Below are positions 9,703 to 20,957 of a DNA stretch of 64,000 nucleotides, in pieces. The notes below the pieces were generated by a model. That model ran no database searches, was not told the DNA's origin, and was given only the letters and a program-made list of their open reading frames with translations. The stretch's first letter is position 1. Every line of letters begins with the position of its first letter. This DNA comes from Rutpela maculata (taxonomy: Eukaryota > Arthropoda > Insecta > Coleoptera > Cerambycidae), in the NCBI GenBank assembly GCA_936432065.2, contig OW386286.2, positions 22,317,179-22,381,178 on the forward strand, given 5' to 3'. The translations under genes and the position numbers were made by a program.

Positions 9703-10530
9703 CTACAAATAAATAAAATTACCCAGTAAATATAAAAAAAAACATGTATTAGAAACACTTTTAAATATTTGTAAACTGTAAATATCTAAAAAAAAACATA
9801 GTATATAAATATAAAAATATATAACAAAAGTATATCTTATTCCTCCATAAAATAAAATATCAGCTTCATAAAATCAAGTTGGCAGTTGCCCTCAAAAGTG
9901 GTTAACCATTAGGTATATCATCTTGTCTTCTATTTGATGAACCGCTATTGGGCCTGATATGAACCACGCCGATACTAAGTTTCGAATGTTTTGTTCATGC
10001 TGGTACTAAGCCTTCACCAGGGGCTGAAAAAGTCATAAAAACAATAACAAATTGAATGTACAGAACACAAATGAATATGTTTTAACCTTCTTCTCGTCCA
10101 TTTCTGGAAAAACAATGTATCTTTCAAAAACCACAGCACTTTAAGTATTAATAATAATTAACTGACCCGACACCCGCACTATTTTTTTAAAATTTTTGAT
10201 GCACACAGTGTCCTTCCAGGCATAAAGATAGAACTTATTTAACTGCAACAATAGCAAAATGCAAATGGCGGCTAGCTTCTCTGCTCTGTACATTTGTCCA
10301 TGTTAGAATCGTCATCGGTCGTATGTTTTCATTTCTCATTTTAATAAATGAATTTCTACAATTTGACGTTTTAATTGATGCGTATTCTGTGCAATAATCT
10401 ACCAATACGGGTATGTTGACTTCTCGATTTGGAGTTGAAATTTCCAGTAATTATAATTACTAATTAGTTGCTGTAAAACAAATAGGCAGAATCGTATCGA
10501 TCGTAAACGACTGTATACTATCCCTTCGTA

Positions 10531-10649
10531 TTCTTTATTTCAACAGTTGAGTTCCACCACAGTATGCTTCTCTTTCTTACAACACAAGTGATAAAGAGAT
10601 AGCAACATGTCTGGTGCCACCTGATGGCCTCAACTGTTGAAATAAAGAA
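10531..10649. repeat. Short inverted-repeat element
   Basis: TTCTTTATTTCAACAGTTGA at 10531 is repeated inverted at 10630-10649, enclosing about 78 bp. This is the structure of a very small MITE or a hairpin, with 20-bp perfect arms. Confidence 0.75.
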
Positions 10650-10924
10650 CATGCCCAAAGTTTTTATGCTTTGCAGAGTTTACAAATATCAATATTTGAG
10701 ATCTTTATATATATTATTGTATTCTCCACATTATCCGTTGACGTCTAGTTTTCGAGTAATTACTTATTAATAACCAAGCATTCAGTATTCCAGACGGAAT
10801 CTAAGTCGAGAATAGTTGTAATTTTACAAACAAGGCATTTTAAAAATTGCGGGGAATGGACATATTGTTACCGATGTAATTTGAATTCATGATTTCATTT
10901 CATATATATTTTACCGACGGAACA

Positions 10925-11223
10925 ATATATATGAAATATTTCTGCAAAATAACAAATATTATGAATTTCTGAAATGTGTCAGAAATATAACAGATATGTT
11001 TCTAGGAAATATTTCATTTCTTCCAGATTACAATTTTTTCCAAACGTTTCACAAATGTTTCGTGTTTAGTGGGATATATATGAAATGTTTCTGCAAAATA
11101 ACAAATATTATGAATTTCTGAAATGTGTCAAAAATATAAACAGATATGTTTCTAGGAAATGTTTCATTTCTTCCAGATTACAATTTTTTCGAAACGTTTC
11201 ATAAATGTTTCGTGTTTACTGGG
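10925..11223. repeat. Tandem duplication of the element's right end, 149-bp unit
   Basis: Bases from 10925 are repeated from 11074 with few differences. Each unit ends in a complete terminus, TTTAGTGGG at 11073 and TTTACTGGG at 11223, so the element has two possible right ends. Confidence 0.8.
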
Positions 11224-11384
11224 ATGTAGGGTATTTTTATGATTAGTAAGTAATCACACGGTGAGTGAGACATTTACTCTGACCATCAGTTCCAAGTAGA
11301 TCACTATTCGATATTTCCAGAATGAAGTTTGCAATTGAAATAACTTAGCGTAACTTTATCAGAATATAAGATAAAGTGTGACTG

Positions 11385-12227
11385 CCTAGGTAGCAAAGGC
11401 ACGTGCAAATGATGTGAAAAAATGGTCAGTGAGTGACGAGAAATGACGAGTTAGATGACGTAAATGAAACGTGAAAATGACTTCCTAGTGTCTCAGATGA
11501 ATGACGTCTTATGCTAGACGTTAATTTGATGTCTTTTTCAGGTTATATTTACATTAATTAAACGAAATTAAACAGGCTCTAGGAGGTTTCCATTTTCCAA
11601 AATATGATGGGTTATAGGATGAGCCGCTATGTAGATGAATGGACAATTCATAGGTTAAGCACCCACTGGTTTTATCATCACACCAGTGAGTGCTTAACCC
11701 ATTAAACGGATAGCATAAAACTTGTATGCTGCCTCAGCCCAGCTACAGAATAAATGATCCTTAACATCTGATTGTTATAAGATCCATCCAAATAAATCGA
11801 TGTTCCCTGAAAGAATTTGAACAATGCAGTCGATGTTATTTATTTTCTATAATTTCATAAGAGTATAAGATAAAGTATGACTAGTTATTGTCAGTGTTGT
11901 GTATGTGGCGCTATCTAGAAATAATTTCTGCAACAAACTACGTGGTAAGCAAGCAAATTTTATGTATTAATATAGATGAGTAGAAAAACGTTAAAAAAAC
12001 CTCATCATTTACCATTTATTTCACCTGTAGATTTAGAATGCTTGTAATCCGATAAAATAGAAATAAATTTAACACCGATAAAAGACGACAATATGACGTG
12101 ATATGTAGCACATCATTATAATGTCATTTATGAGACGTCATTATGTCGTAATTTTTAGTCCACTGACGTCTTTCTGACCAGTATTACTAGATTTTGACGT
12201 CATTATAACGTACCCTTGCTACCTGGG
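11385..12227. mobile_element. GACGTC-rich element, nested copy with CCYAGGTAGCAA ends
   Basis: The left end CCTAGGTAGCAAAGGCACGT and the inverse of the right end, CCCAGGTAGCAAGGGTACGT, match at 17 of 20 positions. Near the ends are repeated ATGACG, GACGTC and AGACGT words. The middle (about 11560-12060) is closely similar to 23790-24290 in a different element family. The flanks resemble the element's own interior, so it inserted into a relative. The target duplication is TG or TGCC depending on where the repeat is taken to begin. Confidence 0.6.
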
Positions 12228-12470
12228 TGCCTATTGTTAATGACTTATATGTGGAGCCATCTGTAAATAATTTCTACAAAAAACCACGTGTTAATGTATA
12301 AAATCATTCAAAATGAAGAAATTGAGTTACAGGTACTTCAAATTTGCAGAACAAACTGACGTCAAATTTCGTCATATTGATGACGTTACATAGACGTCAC
12401 TTATTCGTTGTAAAAGTCAACAGCCAACAATCTCCTATGACGTCAATATGATAGCAGAATGCTGCCTGGG

Positions 12471-14332
12471 AATTATCATGGATTTGTTTTAAAAATAATC
12501 AAGTTTTTTAAACCTAAACTTTTAAACCGTATTTTCCTAAAACTTTTCAATGCATAATCAAAAGTAGCAACTGCTTGCACCATGTATAATTCCGTATGTG
12601 TTGGTATATTTAAATATATAATAAATATTTTATTGGTGTAAGTGTTCAAGGCCTACTTGATATGCCACTTTTTTAAATAAAAACTACAAATTGTTTCTTC
12701 TACGTTGTCTATGAATAATAATTCCTGTGCTAGAAAGTAATTTGAGCGAAATTCCACGGTCACCTTACTGTTTCCTTATAAAATTGTAAAAAGTCTCTTA
12801 TTTTTTATATTCTATATTATATTTTCTAGTAAATCTGATACCGTACAATGCTGCATAAAATTAATAGGTATTATATAATTTTATGCTACTATCGTTGACC
12901 ATCAGGGCCTCCCAGACGAGACAATTCACCTGAGGCTCCAAACCCAGGGGCCACTTTTCTGTCTGAAGTTCATTATCTACTAAAAATACAGGGTGTCTCA
13001 TGAATATGGGGCAATACGTAACTATTCGCCTTTAAGGTTAAATTTTGAAAAAAATTTTTTTTCATAAGTTCCAAATTATTATTGACTAATATATTTGGAC
13101 ATTATAAGTAAGTATCGGTTATTGATGAATAGGACACCTTTCGTTTAGGAAGTCAAAGGTGGAATACCTCAAATTTTTACTCCTAAACTTTCACTTACAT
13201 ACATTTCTGAAAATTAAGCAGACATTCTTAAATTCCTTAAACATTAAAAAAAAAACACCCGTGCTTGATAATCTTGTCAAATTTCACCCAGTAATAACTG
13301 TCAGAAAGTATGTTTGGTGATGGGCAAAGAAGAAGGAACAGAAAATATAACTGATCAAAAAAGTGAAAATTTTTTATTTACCTTTTATGTTTCCCTAGCA
13401 AGCTGTTCTTTTTTTGTATTGAAATGTCAAATATATAAATTAGACTGACATTTATGACTTAACATATTGTAAAATGAGATACATATAATCTAATTACTTT
13501 TCTGTTTTCATTCTTGTTAGTATATTTTTAATAAACCATACATATTTAATTTTGATTTAGAAATAATGTTATTAACTTGTGAAATTTTCTCAACAAATAC
13601 GACTCGAGGTTCTATTTTTGGCAGAGTATTTTTTCATTTTTAACTCAAACTCGGTGGTTTATTGATTTGACTAGGAAATATAGTCTATGTAATGAAGGAA
13701 GAAATAGTGTAAATATTTCGTGCAAAGGCGAGATTACCTTCTCCCCCCATTTCGAGGGTGCTGAATACGATGCAAGTGGTGGGAGAAGTTTTTGACCGCC
13801 GCAACCCCCCCTTTTATGGATCCCTTCATGTTTTCATATTTAAACGGGTATGATTTATCGGCGGATTATACTTGAAATAACATTTAAGGGGGTTATCGAG
13901 TAAGTGGAATTCAGACAGCAGGCCTAGGGGGTTGATTAAACTCTCCCGAGGGGTGGAAATTTTATTTTTTTTTTAATAATTCGGTTCAAACGCGTATCCC
14001 CCTGTTTTCAGGGTCGCTGATCACGGGAAAAATATTCATTTTTAGGTCCAACCCCTCCTCATCCCTCAAACGGTGAGAGGAAGAACCGTATTGTTTTTGA
14101 ACAAAATCGATAGGTAAATAAAAATGTTATTAATGATTTGAATTTGAAAATTTTTTTTTTTTAATTTTTATGTTTTTGTAATTGAATAGAAATCTGGTGA
14201 AATGATATTTCATTTTAATATCTAAATATTTATATATTTTACAAATATACATTTCATAATGTAATATACAACCATGAAAATATGATTTTAGCTCGTGTCT
14301 TATAATGTAAAAATTTACATTTTTTTACGTGT
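12471..14332. other. Unannotated sequence with repeat fragments
   Basis: No gene recognised. A hAT-like terminus (CAGGGCCTCCCAGACGAG) sits at 12904 without a clear partner. The 'caggGTGTCTCATGAATATG' type sequence at 12990 recurs in diverged form near 20160. The 13740-14080 stretch is richer in C and G with CCCC/GGGG runs, probably the remains of an element. No convincing coding frame on either strand. Confidence 0.4.
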
Positions 14333-14410
14333 AAGGTGGTGGTGTAGTTCTTACGCTTTTGACTCGAAATCCAAGGGTCCCGGGTTCGAAACCCAAATGG
14401 GGTATGGTAT
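14333..14410 (+). ncRNA. tRNA-derived SINE head or tRNA pseudogene
   Basis: An RNA polymerase III box A-like TGGTGTAGTTCTTACG at 14340 and a perfect box B GGTTCGAAACC at 14383-14393, 43 bases apart, as in tRNA genes. The 5' seven bases cannot pair with the sequence after the T arm, so no acceptor stem forms and it is not a functional tRNA. A diverged box B in the same context (CCAAGGGTCATGGGTTCGAG) occurs at 21714-21733. Confidence 0.6.
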
Positions 14411-14648
14411 AGTTTTTTTTTATTTTTAATTTATTTTACACGGAGTATTTTATCAACTAAGTTCGTGCTATAAAATTAAAAATGCCTAAAACTAACATTA
14501 TTTACAAAAAACAGCGAAGCGTATCCTATAGAATGTGTAACAATTACATAAAAAGTTCAGTGAGCAGGCGAAGAGTACGTTTTTAGCTTGTTTATTACTA
14601 TAATTCCCTGCCTTTATTCCCGAATATATTTTTTTCTGTTGGTAAATA

Positions 14649-15256
14649 TGGCACGGGGGATAAATTCTCGGAGCCCGAGCACCCGCAGGGGGGCCGGAGC
14701 TCCGGCTATATTACGTCATATAGGCTAGGCATTCAGTTGTGCTCATTTGGCAATTCTCAAAAAAACAAAATTATATAAATATTTCAATTTTAATGAATTT
14801 CAATTTCTGCCCCCTGCTGATCAATTATTAAGCGCGGCGGCCCACAGAGATTTTAACAATTTTTTTTTTCAAATTTCTACCCCCCGCTCATCAACTATTT
14901 AGCGCAGGGGTCCGTTGGCTTCCGAGAGGCCTGTCAGAGATTTTGACATTTTTCTTTTAATTTCTCCCCCCTCGCTCATCAATTATTTAGCGCGGGGGCC
15001 CGCCAGAAATTTTGACAGAATTTTTTTTTTCAAATTTCTTCCCCGCTCATCAATTATTAAGCGCGGGGGCCCGCCAGAAATTTTGACAGAATTTTTTTTT
15101 TCAAATTTCTTCCCCGCTCATCAATTATTAAGCGCGGGGGGCCTTTGGCTTCAGAGGGGCCCGTCAATGATTTTGGTATCGGGGTCCATGATTTGTTGTG
15201 GAAGGGACCCTCAATAATAAGCAACCCCGGGGCCCGGAAAGCTGTCAGCGGCCCTG
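14649..15256. mobile_element. hAT-type element, 5'-truncated, expanded by a minisatellite
   Basis: Segments at 14670-14800 and 15205-15256 match the 281-bp MITE at 37060-37340: GCACCCGCAGGGGGGC, CTCCGGCTATATTACGTC, and ATAATAAGCAACCCC near the right end, finishing CTGTCAGCGGCCCTG. The copy is about twice as long because a tandem array (14797-15180) has grown inside. The left terminus is missing. Confidence 0.6.
14797..15180. repeat. Minisatellite, about 75-bp unit (CTCATCAATTATT)
   Basis: Five imperfect units, each with CCCGCTCATCAATTATT, AGCGCGGGGG, a CAGAAATTTTGACA-like piece and a T run. The core in the other orientation, TTGATGAGCG followed by G-rich, AAATCC and A-run parts, recurs at 26990-27130, 53160-53235, about 60590 and about 62065. 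Confidence 0.8.
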
Positions 15257-15407
15257 GGCATTCCCACAAAGGATCCTGCACAAATCCAAGTGTCTGTAAC
15301 TTTAGGAAAAGTTAGTTCAAGTGATGCGATCAAAATATAAAGCTCTAACATAACATATTACGGCAACATTTCATAAAAAAATGCGAACATTTTATCTCAT
15401 TATAATC

Positions 15408-15669
15408 TAAAAATTGCTTTCAGATCACAGAGTCAAAACTCTCACATTTTTTCTATAATGCTAATGATGCAACTAATGACTTGCAAAAATCTGAAGTTTA
15501 TAAGTTAAAGTGCCCAGACTTTAATGCCTTCTATATAGGGCAAACAGGGCGTCCATTTAAAGTTAGATACAATGAACACGAACGCTCCTTTATACTTAAT
15601 AATTACGATTCAACTTTTTCAAACTACACATTAGAATCACGTCACGCTTTTCCATAATCAATATATTAC
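15408..15669 (+). pseudogene. Penelope-like retroelement, GIY-YIG endonuclease fragment (part 1)
   Basis: The frame reads 'YKLKCPDFNAFYIGQTGR' followed by 'FKVRYNEHERSF', the GIY-YIG nuclease core of Penelope-like elements (here FYIGQTG), after a conserved 'NLKIAF'-like stretch. These elements use this nuclease to nick DNA for insertion by their reverse transcriptase. Only the C-terminal part is present and the frame stops early. The hAT element at 15678 interrupts it; the rest continues at 18427. Confidence 0.75.
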
Positions 15670-16049
15670 ACAGACAGTAGGGATTGCATTACCGGTTAAC
15701 CGGTTAACCGGTTAACCGGTTATTAGGACAAAAAACACATGACGATAATTACCGGTTATTTTAATTTTTTACCGGTTATTTCGGTAAATTCTGAACTTAC
15801 GATATGTCACGTATTCAACGTTTCTATTTATGTCACTGACTAGTATTCACTAAATACAGAGTGATTGTTCCAACACCGAGCACTTTTAACAATAAATAAA
15901 TAATATTATAAAAAGAAAACTCCAAACACCAAGCCCCAAGAAATACAAGAGAGACATTGACAATATCTTACGACAGAAAATTGAATATTTCACTGCCGCA
16001 AATATCTTGGAATACATTTAGAATTATGTTATTACCAATTTTTATTAAC

Positions 16050-16142
16050 TTATTGACCCACCGATTGAAGAAGAGCATCTTCAGCTGGGGTATTCTATCC
16101 ACAAATATCAGACGACTAACAGATATAGCTTTGAAAAACTAA
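16050..16142 (+). pseudogene. hAT transposase C-terminal remnant
   Basis: 'SIFSWGILSTN' then 'RRLTDIALKN' resembles the hAT dimerisation region (pattern ERxFSxAGxxxTxxRxxLT...LxNL) with small indels. No DDE core was recognised upstream, so the gene is dead. The call rests on this short match and on its position inside a hAT element. Confidence 0.4.
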
Positions 16143-17627
16143 CCCTTTTAACAGGCTATTTTTAAAATAATATTTTTAGATTAGTTATTCAGTAAATGCC
16201 ATATTTGAGTTTATGTTTATAATTTTTGTTATTTAAGTGGATATTTTTGTTATTTACAGAATAATTATTTATTTAAATTTGTTTCATTTATATTTTTTTC
16301 CTTTTGATAAATTAACTCCTATATAAAAAAGTCTGTTTGACAGTCACATTTTTGTCACTTTGACAGCGATAAAAAAGATGCTTCGTTTTTAATCACCGAT
16401 TATTTCACTCATTAACGCTATAGCCAATGAGAGCCCGTTTTTTCAAAACATTGCACCAATCAAACGTCATTATTAGTGGTAATTCAAGCTAGATCGGCTA
16501 TTGACAGGACCAACATGCAAAATTTATCGCTCTAATTTTTTAGGTCGCTGCAGCGGCAAATATGCGAAAATTTTTTGACGTTTTTGTCGTGAAATATTTT
16601 TGGCAAATAGGGCAACTCGAGCTTTATCTATAAATATCTTCTCTAGCTTATTATTAATTGTTAACGTACTTACCTTGTAAATTGTAATATTGTATTATGT
16701 AGTAGCAAACAAAAACACACCTCAATTCCAAAGCGAATCTTGTCTGAAATATATAGGCTGTAACTTTTGCCTATCTGTAACTATTTCAGTTTTCCTAGTG
16801 TTCAATCAGGTAACAATTACACACAAAGATTGTACTTAATATAGCTCATAATACAGGAACAAGTCAAGCACAGCTTTCAATAGCTCAATAACGTAGTTAC
16901 AAAGGTAAGCAAATCAATTATTATAAATGTCAAGTACACATTCGCTCTGGAACAAACTAAAAATGTATAGTACTTACATATTATGGTAATCTACCAAAAA
17001 GTAACTCGTTGAATCAAAGCTGTGCATCAAACATTATAATTTGTTGTATTTAAAATTCTCTTTGCTTAACAAAGCAAACCTCAACATAATTCATAAACTT
17101 CGTAAGTTAAAAGTAAGGATTAAATACGTAAATATGAGTCGATGAACATTTATTTATTATGGAATATAACTTGTAGCGCTAGATGGCGCTCTCTATGTCA
17201 ATCTCGGAACCATGGGTGTATATTTTATTTGGGCGAGACATCGGTACTAAAGTAGTGCTCTCTCTATCGTTCCTCGTCGTATTGCACCTCAGAAACGCCT
17301 GAAAGGTGTTAAGCCAGTCTATATATTATGATATCTAAGGTTTCAACTCGTTTTATTTACTAGTTGCCATGGAAACGTCACTAGATTATTTTAAAATATA
17401 GCGAATCTCCGTTGTTTCTACTGCGTTTGTTTCAGATTTGCTGTTTTGACAATATGAGTCGGTTTGGAAATATTTCTGTATATCAAATTAATGATGAAAT
17501 TGAAAATAAAGGTCAGTAAACTCCAAAAAGTGACAAGAAAGCGTCTGAAGGCAGTTAATGAGAAAACATAATATTGGAGATGTACTTAATGAATTATTTA
17601 TTCGTGAAATATTCTCCTCAAATACCA

Positions 17628-17840
17628 CTCGTGCTTTAAATTTTATCTAAAAATTTTTTCTCAAGCTAAGTCGCCCCTAGTTAATATAACTCGTGCAAAT
17701 TGGCAGTTTATTATCAAAGATTAAATCCCTCCCGCTAAAGCGGTCGGGATTTAATCAGATAATAAACTGCCAATTTGCACTCTTTATATTACCAGGCAAC
17801 ACGCTTTCGGAAAAATTTTCGATAAAATTTTAAGCACTAG
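17628..17840. repeat. Hairpin inside the hAT element
   Basis: About 100-bp arms around a centre near 17735: GTGCAAATTGGCAGTTTATT on the left is inverted as AATAAACTGCCAATTTGCAC on the right, and the loop side has ATTAAATCCC and GGGATTTAAT. Probably a second, foldback-type insertion. Confidence 0.8.
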
Positions 17841-18426
17841 TGATATTTCATACGATAAAAATGCCTGTTCCTCAAAAGCAGAGTACATGTAGTAGTCGCA
17901 CGTCACTTTGAAATCTGTACTGTCAGCTATAATTTTTAAGTATTGTGGAAACTATACTGTACAATATGAGTCGTTTTGGGAAAACTATAATTATTTTTAA
18001 TAAATTATTGTTGTTGTTCGTTCACATATTCTGTCGTTAATTTATCTTGCCAAAAAACATTCGAGCTTTTCTTTTATGGATACTTTTTAACTCAAAATTT
18101 TGCCAATTTGTAATTTTGCTCGAAAAACTGACATTTGACAAAATCGCTAGACCTCCGGTCCCGCGATTTTTTCATGTCAGTTTTTCTTATAAAATCACTG
18201 ATTTGGCAAAATTATTTCGTTACAAAGAGAAATTTATCCGATAAAAAAAGCTCTTGTGATCTTACTGTTGATAAAAAAACCTTTTGTTTGTTTGTTATAT
18301 TAAATATACGTATTATTATTATTATTAAAATTACCGGTAAATACCGGTTAACCGGTTATTTACATTTTTATTTACCGATTTACCGGTTATTAAAACTTCC
18401 GGTAAATTGCAATCCCTAACAGACAG

Positions 18427-18558
18427 GAAGAGAGTATTAAATTAAATGTATTGGAGTCTATTGAAATATACAAATCTAAATTAGTTCAGAATAACCACTT
18501 ATTTAATAATCAAGTAGAACTTTATTATAGCCCCCTTTTTGATGTATTAAAATCATAG
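18427..18558 (+). pseudogene. Penelope-like retroelement, C-terminal fragment (part 2)
   Basis: The frame 'LNVLESIEIYKSKLVQNN' continues to 'SPLFDVLKS' and TAG, matching the C terminus of Penelope-like proteins. Removing the hAT element and one copy of its duplication rejoins it to 15408-15669. Confidence 0.65.
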
Positions 18559-18784
18559 TTTCAACAACAAAAATCTTATTACTGTACCTTTCTAGATAAT
18601 CTCTTTGTTGTTGAACTATATTTCCTAGTAGGTATAAATTATAAAATGTTGTCGAAACTGCAGTAACGTTTAGTTATAATAAATTAGTGATAAAAAATGA
18701 AGAAAAGTGTTTTCATATGTTTCATTATGATTAATTATCACAAAGTAACGGCTTCCACCATTCAATTTTTTAATGTAGTACAAT

Positions 18785-19051
18785 TGATCAGCATGCTTTA
18801 GAACTCCTATATCCATTTAACGACATTTTTATTATGGTTTTTGAATTGCGGCCCCTTTAAAATTACATTTCTCAAATATTAAATAATTAGTAACTTGGAA
18901 ACGAATGAAAGTCGTCTCTCATTTTCTATTTAAAATTCGTTTTCAATTTATTCATTATTTAATATTTGAAAAATGTAATTTTAAGAGCGAAATCCATAAA
19001 TCGAAATGTCGTTAAATTTTTGATATAGGGGTGCTAAAGCATGCTAATCAG
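18785..19051. mobile_element. Foldback MITE, GATCAGCATGYTTTAG family, copy 1
   Basis: Nearly the whole 267 bp is two inverted arms: TGATCAGCATGCTTTAG on the left and CTAAAGCATGCTAATCAG on the right, with ATATTAAATAATTA and TAATTTT words mirrored. The same arms enclose a longer element at 31541-32194. Confidence 0.75.
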
Positions 19052-19279
19052 TAACATTGCATTAGTTTTTCAGCAAAAAAATACCTAACATGACTTCTCG
19101 AAAAGTAGACAATTTTTTTCTTGATAAAAATGCATGTAAAAGGCTGAAATAAGTTTTATTTTATTCAAAAAAGGTACAATAAAAGTCCTTGATACCGATC
19201 CAAATTTAGTTGAAACTGGATGACTATTAATTAAGCTACAAAGGTGTTACCGTGAAAAGTGGGACACACGGTATAGCGG

Positions 19280-20030
19280 GTGGCTCAGCCGATAGGGACA
19301 CTCTTATAACTCTCCAACGGGTGAATGGATTTTTTTTCAAATTTGGTGTAGTGATATTGGATGAAGTTTCCAATTATATGATGTACAAAACCAAAATTAC
19401 CGACTTCCGGTTTCGATGCAATTGATATGAAAATCAAATTTTTAAATGGGACAACCTGCATATTTTTGCATATTTGGATGCTGCTGGTCAAAATACATAT
19501 GATCCAATCCTCAAATATTATTTTGATTTCCAAAAATTTAGATTTTTTAATTTTTAGTTTTAAACATAGGAGGCGGCGATTTTGCCAAAATTGTTAAAAA
19601 TCAGTCTGAAAGTACTTTTAAAATATTACCATTTCAAATACTAACATTAAACGCGATTTATTCTTTATTAAGTTAAACGATATTGGTTTTTCAACGAAAA
19701 CTATTCTTTTTAATGGAACTACTATGGGACAACCTGTTACTTAATTAGATCTTTAAATTACGAAGAAAATGATATGCATAATATCTACCTTCTCTTTGTA
19801 CTAAATTTACAATTAAATAAATAATAATACATTTTTTTTCTTTTAATATTTTTTGAAAATCAAAATAATATTTGAGGGTCAGTCCAAATATGCAAAAATA
19901 TACAGGTTGTACTATTTAAACATTTGATTTTCATGTAAATTGCATCGAAACTGGAAGTCGGCCATTTTGGTTCTTAGGTGTACAGGTGTATCAGGTAAAG
20001 TTGACGAGATAACTCGAGAACAGCGTATTA
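19280..20030. repeat. Inverted-repeat element
   Basis: The arms at about 19290-19540 and 19840-20030 are inverted copies: TATGCAAAAATATACAGG on the right matches the inverse of CCTGCATATTTTTGCATA on the left, and TTGCATCGAAACTGGAAGTC matches GACTTCCGGTTTCGATGCAA inverted. An open frame across the left arm is not a gene. Confidence 0.65.
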
Positions 20031-20722
20031 AAAAATGTTTCAAGCAAAGGTTCTTTGATTTTAAGAAGGGAGTACAAGCAGCGGTGTAGCTAGGGTGGCA
20101 CTTTTATACATTCTAGGGGATACCTGTTACGGAATTCAAATTATCGAGAAAATAGCCCCGGGAGATTTAAGTGGGACACCCTGTATCTGTATCTGTATCC
20201 TATATATCTAAAAAACGAATAAAAATACAACATAACTGGTTGTGATAGATGAAGTGAAAAAAGAAAAAAGCTACAGTGACTGGAACGCGAGTTACATTTG
20301 AAGAGAACAGAAATAAAAGTTTACTTGTTTTCTGAACTTCTTTAATGGCAACTTTTTAAACTGACAATTAAACTACTATACATGATCACAACATTTTATG
20401 AAAAAAGTCTTTGAAACATGGCCATATAATAATTCTGAAGTTACAATAAATTATATTGACATTATGAACATTATATTATGCCTGAACATAGTTTTTCACG
20501 AAGATATGAAAGAAATAGAATTTTGAGGAATTTCATGAAAAAATCATAAACATTTTCCGCCTACTACTTTAAAAAAAATTTAAAAATAAAGTTCTTGAAT
20601 CTTTTTCTTTTCATAAAATTTAAGTAGAAGTGATTATCTTCACTTAAAAATCTTGGTTATTACATGGTATACTTTTAAGAGACCTCCTCTTGAATGAAAT
20701 GTAATTATTTGTTTTGTTCAAG
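20031..20722. other. Intron or 5' region of tan, no exon recognised
   Basis: AT-rich, ending in the polypyrimidine-poor acceptor TTGTTTTGTTCAAG used by the first recognisable tan exon. No upstream tan exon, in particular none encoding the catalytic Gly-Cys motif, was found here. Confidence 0.4.
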
Positions 20723-20957
20723 GAGGTGCTTGGGCACACTGAAGACGCATTGACTGAAACACTCAACCATTTTTACTTTGTGTCGGCCCACATTATCTCC
20801 GACAAACCGCAAGGACGCTGGAAAGTCACAGAAGAAAGATTCACATCCCTCTGCTACGCTGGACATCTACCTGGCTATACCATGAACTACAACCATCACG
20901 GGTTGGTGTTTTCCATAAATACACTGGCGGCGAAGAACTTGAGGAGTGGAAAAACTC
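20723..20957 (+). CDS. tan: tan exon a
   Basis: Starts after AG at 20722 in phase 0 with GAG GTG CTT GGG CAC and ends before the donor GTAAGT at 20958, leaving one base of a split proline codon. It encodes about 78 residues including 'SAHIISDKPQGRWKV', one of the best-conserved Tan segments. Confidence 0.88.

Larger units (their letters stand above)
8691..11223. mobile_element. GAAACGTTTC-rich DNA element
   Basis: About 2.5 kb. The left end CCCACTAAACA and right end TGTTTACTGGG are inverted with one mismatch. Subterminal zones 8700-9010 and 10890-11220 are packed with GAAACGTTTC, AGAAACGTTTC and GAAACATTTC words, on both strands because the word is palindromic. The interior holds a 370-bp hairpin and a possible spliced minus-strand frame. 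No known transposase motif was recognised, and the target duplication is unclear. Confidence 0.55.
8519..12470. mobile_element. GACGTC-rich non-autonomous element with two nested insertions
   Basis: The left end CCAGGCAACATGG and right end ATGCTGCCTGGG look like diverged inverted repeats. Next to both ends lie clusters of ATGACGT and GACGTCA words (8560-8670 and 12350-12460). Two other elements, 8691-11223 and 11385-12227, sit inside. The outer boundaries rest on the similarity of the ends and of the motif clusters only; no clean target duplication was found. Confidence 0.4.
15678..18418. mobile_element. hAT element, 2.74 kb, with decayed transposase
   Basis: Ends TAGGGATTGCA and TGCAATCCCTA are perfect inverted repeats, flanked by the perfect 8-bp duplication ACAGACAG (15670-15677 and 18419-18426). 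Both subterminal regions are built from ACCGGTTA words (15692-15790, 18332-18410), candidate transposase binding sites. A small transposase remnant lies at about 16060-16142. Its target was a Penelope-like relic. Confidence 0.92.

Noticed and set aside
14333..14410. A functional tRNA gene
   Set aside because: Boxes A and B are good, but the acceptor stem cannot form and no standard anticodon arm is evident.
20714..20722. Start codon of a tan-like gene at 20714
   Set aside because: The codon there is TTG inside an intron; AG at 20721-20722 is the splice acceptor, and Tan proteins continue upstream.
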